Source: Flaveria trinervia
Lineage: Eukaryota > Streptophyta > Magnoliopsida > Asterales > Asteraceae
DNA: 64,000 nt
NCBI GenBank assembly: GCA_025506515.1
Contig: CM046457.1
Coordinates: forward strand, 37,768,231 to 37,832,230
Direction: 5' to 3'
Shown: positions 1-10,457 of the stretch, piece after piece
Numbering within the stretch: position 1 is the first letter of the stretch
How the letters are laid out: every line of letters starts with the position of its first letter
Program-made: the position numbers and the translations under genes
The notes under the pieces: generated by a model
Database searches by the model: none
What the model saw: only the letters and a program-made list of their open reading frames with translations
What the model was told of the DNA's origin: nothing

Positions 1-291
1 CATTTAGTCATGATCCTGGAGTAGTAGGAACAGCTACCTCAGAGCCAAGATGATGAACATTTGGTTCTGCATCTGAGGTAGTTGGAGTTTGAGGCTCTGA
101 AGTCGAAGGTGCATCACTGGTAGATGCTTGTGGACTTTCAGGAACTGGAACCTGTTCCTCTTGATTATTCTGGTTATCTTCTTCAGCTTCATCTTCAGAG
201 GAGGAGTCACATCGTCGACTACTCCCCCTGACTGAGTAGATGATTCTCCCTGTGAGCTAGATGTTGGTGGATTCAAGCTATCATACATCAT
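1..291 (-). pseudogene. Element A pol: linker between integrase and reverse transcriptase
   Basis: This stretch continues the pol reading direction after the integrase C-terminal domain. It encodes Ser/Pro/Gln-rich, low-complexity residues (for example SSSQGESSTQSG), as expected for the spacer between integrase and RT in copia polyproteins. A frame break separates it from the integrase at about 291. The RT domain would lie to the left of the window. No catalytic motif is present. Confidence 0.6.
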
Positions 292-1290
292 TCATGTAGC
301 TAATTCGTCATCCGAGGGAGAGAGAGGGATGTTGAAGGACTTGAAGAATCCACCATTGTCAAAGAAGTAGGCGGGTCCTTTGCCAGTAGGTGGTGTGGTG
401 AATCGCTGAACGTCAACATTACACCACACTTCTACTAGACCTATTGAGTTGTTGTAAACTCGCTTGTTCGGTATGTTGTATCCTAGAAAGATGCCTTCAT
501 CTGCCTTCTCGCTGAATTTACCCTCTTGTGTCTTCTTCAGAAGTGTGCACGGTGCCCCAAATGGTTCGAGATACTCCAAGTTCGGTTTGCGTGTTTGTAG
601 TAGCTCGTAACATGTTTTACCGTGGCGCTTGACTATCAGGGCTCGATTCAGTGTATAACAAGCATTCGCCACTGCCTCATTCTAGAATTGGATAGGCAGT
701 TTCGAGTCTGCCAGCATAGTCCGTGCTGTCTCTATCAAGCTACTGTTCTTTCTCTCAGCAATGCCATTCATCAGAGGTGTGTAGGCAGAAGTGAATTGGT
801 GCACAATTCCCTTTTCCTTGCAGTATGCCTCCATCCACTGGTTCTTGAATTCCGTTCCGTTGTCTGAGCGTACTTGTCTAACTTTCAGCTTGTAGAGAGA
901 TTCCAGTGTGGTTACCAACTCCTTGAATGATTCAAACGTTTCTGATTTGGATTTCAGAAACATTACCCAAATGAACCTTGAGTAGTCATCGGTGACCACA
1001 AAACAGTACAAGTCGCCTGCAATGCTCTTTGTACTGATTGGACCAAACAGATCCATGTGAAGAAGTTCAAGAGGAAGTTCTATTGAATTAACTTTCTTTT
1101 CCATATGAGACTTCTTTGTCTGCTTGCCTTTCTTGCAAGCTACACAAAAATCAGGAAGCTGAAAGTTCTTAACATTAACTCTTCTCACCAGATCCTTCTG
1201 AATCAAGTGATTCATCTTCCTTTGACTAATGTGTCCCATTCTCCTATGCCAGGAGATGGAATCCTTTTTAGTAGCTTTAGATAGAAAACA
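292..1290 (-). pseudogene. Element A integrase (GAG-pre-integrase zinc domain, DDE core, C-terminal part)
   Basis: Integrase inserts the reverse-transcribed copy into the host genome. The N-terminal HHCC zinc domain is visible as WHRRMGH followed by CVACKKGKQ. The catalytic core shows D in HMDLFGP, D in SDNGTEF and E in AERKN, so all three acidic residues are retained; the usual PQQNG before the glutamate reads PLMNG. The C-terminal part contains FGAP and FLGY, typical of copia integrases. The frame is broken near 675 (between the LPIQF and ANACY segments) and by a stop near 1291. It lies directly downstream of the protease domain. Confidence 0.88.
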
Positions 1291-1695
1291 CTAAACCTCA
1301 TGATCCATTGTAGAAGCTGTTGACAGATCCAAGACATAAAGATCTTTATATCTTGAAGCAGTCATCAAAACTTGGTCCTCTGGGATCATGTAGTCTTTCT
1401 TCAGTACGTAACACTTCTTGTTGTCGAAGATGACTTTAAATTCCTTATCACATATTTGAGAAACAGAGAGTAAGTTGTTTTGAAGTTGCTGGACGTAGTT
1501 CACCCTATCAAACTTAATTTTCTGATTTCCAACTTCTCCCTGAGCTGTGATATAGCCTCCCTTGTTTCCAGCAAACGAAACATGCCCTCCTTTTATTTGC
1601 TTGACGTTTGATAAAAGAGCTCTGTTTCCTATCATGTGCCTGGATGTTCCGCTGTCTACTATCCACGTGTTAGTTTTAGCACTGTATTAAACAGC
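1291..1695 (-). pseudogene. Element A aspartic protease domain
   Basis: The retroelement protease cleaves the Gag-Pol precursor. The active-site triplet DSG is visible in WIVDSGTSRHM at about 1640-1670 on the minus strand, followed by the conserved LLSVSQ segment. A stop replaces a probable Gln codon just upstream (near 1687), and another stop at 1291 separates it from integrase. The domain begins immediately after an AG that looks like a splice acceptor. The core is intact in sequence, but the copy is a pseudogene overall. Confidence 0.8.
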
Positions 1696-1735
1696 CTGCA
1701 CATACAAGGTAAAGGATTAGTTTAAGTTAGGAACC
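1696..1735 (-). promoter_or_regulatory. Gag/pol boundary with 3'-splice-site-like sequence (element A)
   Basis: On the minus strand the gag frame ends in TAA (1717-1719). Just before and after it are CTAAC and ACTAAT, then a pyrimidine-rich stretch ending in TGTGCAG at 1696, after which the protease frame starts. This is the order branch point, T-rich tract, AG. The same arrangement recurs at the gag/pol boundary in B, C, F and H. Splicing is an inference; no convincing donor was identified. Confidence 0.4.
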
Positions 1736-2722
1736 CAAGCCTTTACTGGCTTGGGTTTCCCAGAGGCATCACACATCAGAAATTCAACCCATTGACCCTT
1801 AGAAGGTGAGGGTAGCTCAGGTACCTTCTTGTCATCATTATCAGACATAGAGATTGACTTCTCTTTCCATAAGCCAGATTTGTGCAATGCTTGTTTGTGA
1901 TAAACAGTCGACTGGCTAACGGTTGAACCTTCTGTTCACTAGTTCTTCTAGGTGGAGTTAAAGAGCTCCGTTTAAAAGACTTAGGTTTTGAGTCCTGAAG
2001 TTCAATCTTCTTCCTAGGTGTCTGATAATAAGAACAATAGGAAGCAATGTGTCCACATTCTCCACAGTTGTAGCACGCCCTGCTATCAACTTTATGATTA
2101 AACTTTCTTTGTGGGGACGTGTGTGACACTCTAGTAACATCACTCACTTTAGGTTTTGACTCTGGTTCTTTTGATGTTTTCACTAGTTTAACAAAATTAA
2201 CTGATTTAACCTGTTTGTCATCCTTTTCTTTTTGGTTAATAGGTCTTTGACTTGAAGTATCTGAAAGATTATCCTTAAAAGCCCTTTTAGGTGCTGATTT
2301 GACTCTGTTTGACCCTGACTTTAAGTTAACCTTTTCAAATTCCTTTTCCGGATTAACACAAGGCAATTTACCCTTTGCCTTTGAAGTGGCCTCCTTTTGT
2401 TTGTTTCCAGAGTCACTACATGATCCTTGATGGGATTACTATTTACTGGTCTAGTCTTAGTGTTCATTAAAGTCTCAGATGGTGGTGAAACAACTTTGTA
2501 ACCCAATCCCTCCCCGTTGTTCCTGTCTCTCACTAAGTGTTGGACTATGTGTGAAGAACTAGTCCAACTATGCAGTTTCTATTTTAATGAATTTATTTCT
2601 ACTTCTAGAACTACCTTTTGCTTCTTAGTGTCTTCTAAGGAGTTTAGATAGTACCTAATGTCATTAGCTTGGTTAAATGCAACTACTTCGGTTTCCCTAA
2701 GCTGTTTAGTCAAAAGGTCTAT
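1717..2722 (-). pseudogene. Element A gag, C-terminal part (coiled coil end, zinc knuckle)
   Basis: Gag builds the virus-like particle and binds RNA. This part continues the coiled coil left off at 15070: it starts with an LTKQLRETEVV segment, then a stop within the coil (near 2578), then a GLGYK motif like the GIGYN of the other copies. A CCHC zinc knuckle CYNCGECGHIASYC follows (about 2045-2090). Gag ends with GQWVEF and WVPNLN before TAA at 1717-1719. There are frame breaks near 2330 and 1910. It is joined to the N-terminal part by removing element B and one copy of TCTAT. Confidence 0.85.
2718..2722. repeat. Target-site duplication TCTAT, left copy (element B)
   Basis: TCTAT directly precedes the left LTR end of element B and is repeated at 15065-15069 directly after its right LTR end. 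The flanking gag sequence of element A is continuous in frame direction across the two copies. Confidence 0.85.
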
Positions 2723-3050
2723 TGTTAGGATCAGTGATCTACGTTTGATTTATTAGAGAGTATAGCAGCGGAATTATAACAATGAATTAGCCAAATCACA
2801 AGAACAAAAGATATTCAATGTAAGAACAAAACGGTTATAGATAGAGAGAATTCTGTAGATATATTTCATTCAATATTCGCTTTCGTGGTAACGGAATGTC
2901 ACAATTACAATTAGGTCGACACCTCTTATATAAGAGATGTGACGTCTGCTGATGCCACTTGATAGTGACATCTAACAGAATTATTCCAACTGAAACACAA
3001 CTACTAAAGATGTCAAAACAGCTGACATCTTCTTACAAAAATACTAAGTG
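2723..3050 (-). repeat. Element B 3' LTR, truncated at the Athila junction
   Basis: It starts TGTTAGGATC and matches the U5/R/promoter part of the other copia LTRs here. It contains a TATA box TTATATAA at 2926-2933 and next to it TGACGT, the same placement as in the intact LTRs. Homology to the LTRs at 21933 and 43120 continues to CTAAGTG at 3050, then switches abruptly to gypsy integrase. The remaining U3 part is absent. Confidence 0.82.
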
Positions 3051-3772
3051 ATGGAGGTTCACACTTTAAGAACTTTAAATTTGGTAAGTTGTTGAAGCAT
3101 TATGGGGTTAATCACCGAATTGCAACCCCATACCACCCGCAAACAAGTGGTCAAGTGGAAGTTTCCAATCGACAAATCAAGGAGATTTAATGAAGACGGT
3201 TCGGACCGATTGTAAGGATTGGTCACTTAAATTGGATGATGCTTATGGGCATATCGAACCGCCTATAAGACACCGATTGGGACCACTCCTTATCGATTGG
3301 TGTATGGAAAAGGGTGCCACTTACCAATGGAGTTGACTCACCGTGCATTATGGGCAATTAAAAGTGTAAACATGATTACAATGATGCCGGTGAACTCCGA
3401 AAATTGAAGTTAAGTGAGTTAGAGGAAATCCGAAATGAGGCGTATGAGTGTGCTTCGGCATACAAAGATAAGTTGAAACGGGTGCATGATGCAAAGATAC
3501 GGAAACGCACGTTTGAAGTCGGTCAAAAAGTGTGGCTTTATAATTCCCGACTTAAACTTTTTCCGGGGAAATTGAAGAGCAAGTGGATGGGCCCGTTTGA
3601 GATTACGCGAGTCGGAAAGTTTGGAGATGTGGAAATCACGGATGTGCACACTCAAGCCAAACAAGTGGTGAATGGACATCGATTGAAACCATACCTCGAC
3701 GGAAATGACGTAAACGCCCTTGAGGCCGACAAGGTGAGTTTTGTTCTAAGCTCACCGGATGGTTCAACTTAA
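3050..3772 (+). pseudogene. Athila-like integrase, C-terminal part
   Basis: The fragment begins in the integrase core at DGGSHF, which carries the second catalytic aspartate, followed by PYHPQTSGQVE with the catalytic glutamate. It continues through MELTHRALWA and ELEEIRNEAYE to FEVGQKVWLYNSRLKLFPGKL and the end of pol at a TAA near 3770. The LFPGKL and NSRL wording is characteristic of the Athila/Tat branch of Ty3/gypsy. A stop and frame breaks occur near 3190-3400; the region from 3404 to 3772 is open. Upstream pol is missing. Confidence 0.82.
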
Positions 3773-4532
3773 CGGAAGCAATCAGGTTTGTTTAGTGTAG
3801 GAGTAGGATAATCAATTTTTTGATTCTAATTTATTTTTGTTTTTCTTTTTGGGTTTCCAATTATTTACGAAACTATGTTGAGGGCAACATGAGATTTTCG
3901 TGGGGGGTAAGGTTAATTTAAACTAAATTAAAGGTTAATTTAAATTAAGGTTAGATAAAAGTTTATTTAAAATTAAGTTACTTGTTTATAAAAATAAAAA
4001 AAATTAATTAAAAAAAAAATTATATGCTTCGATGTATGGAAAAGTGATAAGATGGTAAGAATAAAACATTTGTTTGATACATGATTATACCCATTGAGTT
4101 GAAAAGGGAAATTCCAAACGAGTGTAGCATGTTTTAGTGTAATAACCCACGTAACACACCCATATATTCGCACATGATGAGCTTTATTGATGAGTGAGGT
4201 TACATCTCTAATAGAACTTGTACAATCTATACATTTCAAGACCTCATCTAGGCATGAATATGAAAGGGATAAAGGCATTAGGATAAGCCTCGTCTGGATG
4301 AGTGCGAGTGTGGGATTGGGGGTTTGGGCCTCATTCATTATTATGATGAGCGTGGGTAATGTGAGGGGCGGGGGGTTGGTCCATTAGAAAACCCTGTTGA
4401 GCCTATATATATATTCGTTTGATCACCCTCAAGATTATGTTGTGAGTCAATCCGGTTTAATAGGATATTTGTGTAATTTTTTGTTTTTAAGTATAGTGCT
4501 AGAATTGAATTTATAATTAGTGTTTTGTTGAG

Positions 4533-4585
<53 letters not shown>

Positions 4586-5120
4586 AAAGAAAAAGAAGAA
4601 GAAAAAGTATGTTTATTTAATTTAGTTATGGAATTAAGTGGTAGTTAGCGAAGGTTAATTTCTTTTTCAATTATTGTAGTGTTAGTAGTTTGAATTTTTG
4701 TCTTTTAGATATGATGTAATGAGCCGGATTGAGTCACTTTAAGCCACTTAAAATTACCTATTTCGCGCCCTTAAACCTAGCCCCGTTACAACCCAAATGA
4801 AGACCTTTTGATTTATATTCGTGCCTAGAAACATTTTTAGTAGGTGGAGATTTGATGGTTGTACAAGCTTATGTGACGAGATGGAGTGAAATGAGAGTTC
4901 ATAAAGAAATAAAGAAAAAGAGAGAGAGCGTGGAGAGAATGTGTGGGAAAAGGCTAGAACATGCTATGGTTGTGTAGAATACTCAAATCTACTTTATGGG
5001 GTATAATTTGAAACGGTGTTTTATTGGGTTTGCGGCTTGTATGGTGGATACAAAGAGCATAGAATAAAAGTTTGAAACAATTGGATTGCTTGGGACAAGC
5101 AATGCTTAAGTGTGGGGATG
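3773..5120 (+). other. Athila-like 3' internal region, noncoding
   Basis: There is no credible reading frame. Just after pol it contains a purine-rich GTGGGGGGTAAGG tract (about 3900) preceded by TTGAGGGCAAC, a sequence style I associate with the 3' region of Athila elements. It includes an (AT)n microsatellite. Immediately before the proposed LTR is the G-rich AAGTGTGGGGATG (5109-5120), a candidate polypurine tract. No env-like ORF was found. Confidence 0.5.
4536..4580. repeat. (AT)n microsatellite
   Basis: An uninterrupted alternating A/T dinucleotide run of about 45 bp, followed by an A/G-rich stretch. Confidence 0.95.
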
Positions 5121-6299
5121 TGACGGGTGGTCCTTTGGACACCCTTGCTAAGTATATAAAATACACTCTATTCCCATATTTATGATATTAATTGTTTCGA
5201 ATTAGATGACTACGCGTGCGAATGTTGCAGGTATTTTCAGAAGACAAAATGGAGAAATTTGCATACATAGTGCAAGGAAGTTGGTTTTTATGGATTATAT
5301 GCAACATGGATGAGGAAATCGCTAAGGAGTCCACCGTAGCTTACGGTGACCACCGTAGGCTACGGTGATAACCACCGTAAGCTACGGTACCACCGTATGC
5401 TACGGTGATGGCAAGGAAAATACATCAGAAGGCACCGTACCGTAGAAGAACAAAGTCACCGCGAGTCCACCGTAGCTTACGGTGTGCCCGTAACTGCAAT
5501 TTTTAATTCCTTTTAATCACGAATTAAGGAGGCTTTTGGGTAACTTTTCTGCAAGAAATCATTGGAGAACAGGGAGAAGACGATTTTGGAAGCTTTTGCT
5601 TTGTTTGAAAACATTTGTTAACAACAATTTGTAAGTTGGATTGTTCTTGATCATGAATACTTTTGTTGAGATGTTTCACAAAGCCATGAGTGGCTAATTC
5701 CATTGTGATCATCTTAGATTTAGGGTTAATGGAAGCACTTGGTAATGTTTGATTTCTAGGATAATACTTGAATGTTTGATTTGAGATATTATGGTGTTTG
5801 ATTGTGATTGTAGCTATTGTGTTTGTTGATGTTAATCTAAGCTATACATTCTTGGTGCCATAGGCTATTAAGATATCATAGAAGATTAGGGTTGAACATA
5901 TATCAATTGATTATCGGATCATAACCTCACATTGCATAATCTGAGTACTTAGTGACCTTTCATCACAATTAGTCAATTAAACATGAATCATGTCTATGTG
6001 ATTCTTCCTAGTTAACATAAACATAAGTGTGGATATTAACCTGAATTCTAAGGTGGTTACTCGCTTCATATACGGTTTTCATTCATATTTTTATTGCAAA
6101 TTAGTTAGTAATCAAAGCTTAAAATCAAACCAACCAATTCATTGAGATTTATTTTTCTGCATAGTAGTATAATTTAGTTTAATTTCATAACTACGAAATA
6201 ACACATTTTCCACAAACTCCCTGTGTTCGATACCCAAATTTACCGCTATATTATAGTTTTGATTTGGATTAAATTTGCGTGTAGCACGACAGCACGTCA
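5121..6299 (+). repeat. Athila-like 3' LTR (probable)
   Basis: It starts TGACGGGTGG after a G-rich candidate polypurine tract and ends ACAGCACGTCA, giving short terminal inverted repeats TGACG/CGTCA. The last bases form the stop codon that truncates the copia extra ORF of element B. It contains TATATAAAAT about 30 bp in and a cluster of inverted repeats at 5332-5484. Because no second LTR is present, the left boundary is inferred from the tract and termini only. Confidence 0.6.
5332..5484. repeat. Cluster of 17-bp inverted repeats in Athila-like LTR
   Basis: Five units with arms CACCGTA and TACGGTG around a variable 3-bp centre lie at 5332-5348, 5351-5367, 5373-5389 (last base changed), 5391-5407 and 5468-5484, with a degenerate half unit near 5432. 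Arms are conserved while centres vary (GCT, GGC, AGC, TGC, GCT). Confidence 0.92.
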
Positions 6300-9200
6300 T
6301 CTCACTCTCTCCTTTTGATACTGAAATGTGTGTCTGAGAGTGTACAGCCTCTGAGCATGCCCTTTCATGGCTTGTATAGATGATGACTGAGGAAATTCCT
6401 TGTCAACCATCTTCAGTAGTTGCTCATCGTACTGCTTCTGCTGTTCTTCATCTTCTATTTTGACTCTAACCGTTTCCCTTTGTGAGTCAGGTGTGATCAT
6501 GAGTTGACTCCTGGGTTCTGGTAGCCTTAGAACAGCAGAGAGTGGTAGACTATCATCTTCATCCTCTTCTTCTTTATCTTCTTCTATCCTCAGCACCCTT
6601 CTCCTCCTTCTAGGTGCATCATTGGATGATGGTTGGGTTGGTTTTTGTGGTAAAGGAATTGGTTTTGAAGGTTGAGGATGTTTGGATTTGGGTTTTGAGA
6701 TTGGTTTAGAGATTTGAGGGGTAGGCTGTTTTTGAGTGGGTGATTGGGAAGGTTGTTCAAGCATTTTGGTTGTGAGTTTGGCTTTTGTGAGTCTTGCCAT
6801 TTCAAACCTTTTTCCAGCCCCAGCCTCATCAAGTGCTTCAATGATTATCCCCTTATGAAATTGCTCAGACAAACAGATTCTGGTGGCTATAGCCAGAATG
6901 CTGTCTCTGGTCCATGAACAAATATCCATCAGTGATCTTCCTAAGTATTGGCTATGAATCGAATCATGATCTCCAATCTCTCTTTCTCCAGCACATGTAC
7001 CCAGCCCATCTGTATTGAATTTCCTCTACTTCCAACCTCCTGATCTCACTGTCTAGTGTGGCTGTATCAAAGCCTTGCTTGAAGAGTTGCTCAATGATTT
7101 TGTCCATGGATCGGCTGTGTGTTTCATCTGCATCTTTTACCAGCTCTTCCAAGGATTTTTCTTCAGCATTCGTTTGATCACCAGCACTTTTCTTTCTTTT
7201 GTAAGCGATCAGTTGTTGTTCCTTTTCTTTTCCAACTCCTTGGTTTTCTCTTGTGCCTTCTCATCCTCAGTTCTTTTTCTTTTCTTTTCTTTCACTGCTG
7301 TACTCTCCCCCTTTTTGGATGCATTGGTGGTAGGGGTTTGTACCACAGAAAGTTTCTTGTGCATAGCATCATCAATGAGTGGTTGTAGAATTGAGGAGAT
7401 CCTCTCATCAATGGCTTTATAAACAATGTCATTGATGATGGGAGTGATGAGAGGTAGGGATTGTTGGAATACAGCAACCATCTGCTCAGGGGGGTTCTGT
7501 CCCAGAGAGATAGTGCCAAAAGCAGAGGCTGGAGCTCAGTGAAGTGAGAGGGTAAAGTGTTTGGGGGACCTTCAAATGAAGGTGCCATCTGTGGGTTGGT
7601 GGGGGCAGATGGACTTACATCCTGAGACTTCTTGGCAAGCAGTTCTTGTAGTCTGCTTACCTCAGCCTCCAGGATGGTGTTGTGGGCTAGAACGTCATAG
7701 AAAAAGCCCAGGTCATCATCAGCAGATGCTGAATCACCTGACCTCCTGCTTGTAGCAGGATGTACATGCACTGGGTGTAGACCAATTTTAGCATGTGCCC
7801 CTTTGTCTTGGAACTGGGGACTTCCAGCCTCAGGACTGTGTCCTTCATCAGCTGTTGCCTCTAGTGAGGTCTTAGCTATGTTACCAGCCTCATTCTGATC
7901 ATGTGCTGATTCAGAAGAGGTGGCAGCCTCACTAGATGTTCTAATCTCCCTATCCACACCAGGAGATAGAACTTGTAAACCCCAGTGCTGTGGGTTGTTA
8001 GAAGCATGGTGATCCTCTTCCTCAATATCTGTGGTTCTCCCCTTTGTTGGTGGTTGTTGGGGGAGGAGGAGAGGCATGCAGCTGAGTCAGCACGTTTGCA
8101 ATGATTATGGTTGGACTTTGGGGGGTGGTTGAATGGGGAGATGGGGTAAAAGCAGTGTGCACCTGGGGAGGATGGTGCTCTTCAATGGTAATCTCCTCAA
8201 GTGAGGAAGATCCCAGATGTGTGGGTACCCCTTCTGTGGTGGCTGCAGGCTCCTTTTGAGAGGAATCCTAAGCGGCTGTGGCTGGTAGAGTCTCTGATAC
8301 TGCTGGGGGGTTTAAATCAGCAAGTATATCCTGCCTGGGTGATACAGGAGCATCTTCAGGGGACTCATCTCCCTGAATAGCTGTTTTGGGTTGTTTTGGT
8401 TTTGGTTTAGTGGGGACTTTGGTTTTGGTGGTGGAAGCTGTGTGTTCCCTGTGCTTGGGCTTTAGCATTCGGGCAGCTTCTTTGAGAGTAAGGTCTGAGT
8501 TGTGCCTGGAGTATACCTCAGCCAAAACAGCTGGTGCAGGAACTCCAAGGCCAACAAGGCCACCGGATTTTAATTCATCTAAAATAATGGCCATCAGAAA
8601 CCTGGGATATAATGGCCATCGGTTTGCCGCAGGTTTCTGAGCCAAGTTTTTTATTTCTAGAAACACGATTTTAGAAAAATTTAGCGGTTGGTGTTCTAGA
8701 ATAGAATACAATACCTGTTGCAATTGGGATGACATTTGATCCTAAGAAGATTTCTTGGAGGCTAAGCAGACATTTACCATGTGAAAAATAAATTTCTCAG
8801 CATCATGGAAATGTTTTTTCAGAATGGTTGTAGCCCGAAGATCACCTTCATACCCATGATTGATAAAGGACATATCTGTTGTGCCCTTTGGGTATTTAGT
8901 CACAGCGGTGGAGTCGTGTAAGTGTAATGCCTGACGAATGATGTCGGCTGTAACGACCACTGGTTTCTGGTTGACAAGGGACCGAACAGAGATTTGGCCG
9001 GTAGACTCATCAGTATGAACAAAAGCATTTGACCAGAATTGACTGAGGGATTCAGGGTAGATGGTGAGATTCAAGAGAAAGGCTGTGCGATATGGGGAAT
9101 CCACCATTAAGTCAATGGCATTATCATATTTGTTCCAGAAAGCCGACTTGGTAAGGTATGCAACGCAGTTATGTCATGGTTTCAGACTCATGGTCGCCAT
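6300..9200 (-). pseudogene. Extra ORF (aORF) of element B, C-terminus lost
   Basis: This is a large sense-strand ORF downstream of pol, function unknown. It starts at 9200 with MATMSLKP, then blocks VAYLTKSAFW, PESLSQFWSN, YPKGTTDMSF and LYPRFLMAIIL, a Lys/Pro-rich linker, a coiled coil (LGFFYDVLAHN, VSRLQELL), a Lys/Glu-rich stretch, EIRRLEVEEIQ, WTRDSILAIATRICLSEQF and an acidic patch. It ends at KERVR because the Athila LTR supplies a stop. There are stops after MSLKP, near 8742 and 8268, and frameshifts near 7480 and 7200. I see no signal peptide or membrane span. The N-terminal block may be distantly related to plant transposon-associated domains; that is only a guess. Confidence 0.75.
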
Positions 9201-9259
9201 GTTTGAGAGAGAGAAGTTCAGTAAATAACGGCTAATGAAACATTCGAGAAGAGGACAGG

Positions 9260-9269
9260 TATTTATAGG
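9260..9269 (-). promoter_or_regulatory. TATA-like box upstream of extra ORF (element B)
   Basis: Minus strand reads CCTATAAATA about 60 bp before the aORF ATG at 9200. The same box is found at the same place in both internal regions of composite C. It is a candidate internal promoter; the leader after it is rich in CT (CTTCTCTCTCTC). Confidence 0.45.
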
Positions 9270-9877
9270 GTAGGGGTGAGAAAATGACTGAAGGGTTTAG
9301 TGTTAGTCATCAGTAGTTTTAAACCGACTGTTGACATGGTATTACCCTTTCAGACGTTGAAACAGCTGAAGTCGTGGTTTTAGGCATCAGCAGTTAGAAA
9401 ACGACTGAAAACCATGGTTTTGACTTCAGATGATGAAACAACTGAAGACTTGGTATTAGTCTTCAGTAGTTGTGAAACTACTGAAGACATGGTTTTGTCA
9501 TCAGTTGTTTAGGATGAAACAGCAGTTGTAGAAACAACTGAAGAGAAAGTTCTCTTCAGTAGTTTTCGTCAATTCATAGCCTTTCAGCTGTTTCATACTG
9601 TCCTCAACACTGAGTCATCAGACTTTGCATCTGCTTTTCAGGTGTTTCATAGGACGTCAGTACTTATCTGTTTAGACTGATTTCAGTAGTTGTAACTACA
9701 TCAGTAGTTGTAACTACATCAGTGGTGTAGAATAGATAGTACTTCAGTACTTGTGAGGCATTTAGCCGTCAGTAGTTATAAAAACTACTGAAGGTGAAAG
9801 AACTCATCAGTACTTATATGTGACATGGTTACCAATGATCACCAGTACTTTTTACTGAAATCATCAGTAGTTGTCAC
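9270..9877 (-). repeat. Repeat spacer between pol and extra ORF (element B)
   Basis: About 0.6 kb with no coding potential, made of degenerate short units such as CAGTAGTTGT, AACTACTGAAG and TGAAGACTTGG in both orientations, so that many form inverted repeats (for example CAGTAGTT/AACTACTG at about 9770-9790). The same words dominate the U3 of the copia LTRs in this window. Confidence 0.75.
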
Positions 9878-10457
9878 TTATTCTAGTTGCAGCATACCAA
9901 GCCTTAACACAAGGTTTTGGAAAGTAGAACTATCCAAAGGCTTAGTAAAAATATCTGCAAGCTCATCAGCACTAGGCACAAAATTAGGATCAATCAGACC
10001 TTTTTCAAAACAATCCCGAATAAAGTGATGTCTGATCTCTATATGTTTGGTCCTAGAGTGCTGGACTGGATTTTTGACAATACACAGAGCTGAAGCACTA
10101 TCCATTAATAATGGAGTCTTAGTCTCTGTAATGCCATAATCCAGAAGTTGGTTCTGAAGCCAGAGTACCTGAGAAGTGCAACTTGCAGCAGCAATGTACT
10201 CGGCTTCAGCAGTTGATGTAGCAACAAATGTTTATTTCTTACTCTGCCAAGAAATCAAACAGTTGCCTAGGAATTGACAACCACCAGAAGTTGACTTTCT
10301 AGTTAACTTGCACCCTGCATAGTCACTATCTGAAAAAGCAACTAATTTGCAAGAGTGTCCAGTGGAATACCATAAACCCAGAGATTGTGTACCTTGCAAA
10401 TATCTAAAGATTCTCTTGACTGCAATCAAATGAGACTCTTTAGGAGCAGCCTGAAAT
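9878..10457 (-). pseudogene. Element B RNase H domain, end of pol
   Basis: RNase H degrades the RNA template during reverse transcription. Visible landmarks are RYLQGT, FSDSDYAG, KSTSGG, WQSKK and MDSASALCI, ending in LADIFTKPL and LGMLQLE with TAA at 9878-9880. A stop follows WQSKK (near 10232). At 10457 the sequence jumps from the CARFQAAPKES segment straight into the integrase-RT linker, so the whole RT, including YVDD, is absent. Confidence 0.85.

Larger units (their letters stand above)
3050..6299 (+). mobile_element. Ty3/gypsy Athila-like retrotransposon fragment
   Basis: Plus strand: integrase 3' part, a long noncoding 3' region, then a probable 3' LTR ending CACGTCA. The 5' LTR, gag, protease and RT are absent. 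It joins a copia LTR on the left (3050) and the copia extra ORF on the right (6300), so it was inserted in element B and later lost its 5' part together with adjacent B sequence. Confidence 0.75.

Noticed and set aside
3419..3679. Minus-strand ORF over the Athila integrase
   Set aside because: Shadow of the conserved plus-strand integrase frame.
3890..3915. Purine tract GTGGGGGG as the Athila polypurine tract with the LTR starting at ~3909
   Set aside because: The tract at 5109-5120 is followed by TGACG, which pairs with CGTCA at 6295-6299; no such match was found for a start near 3909.
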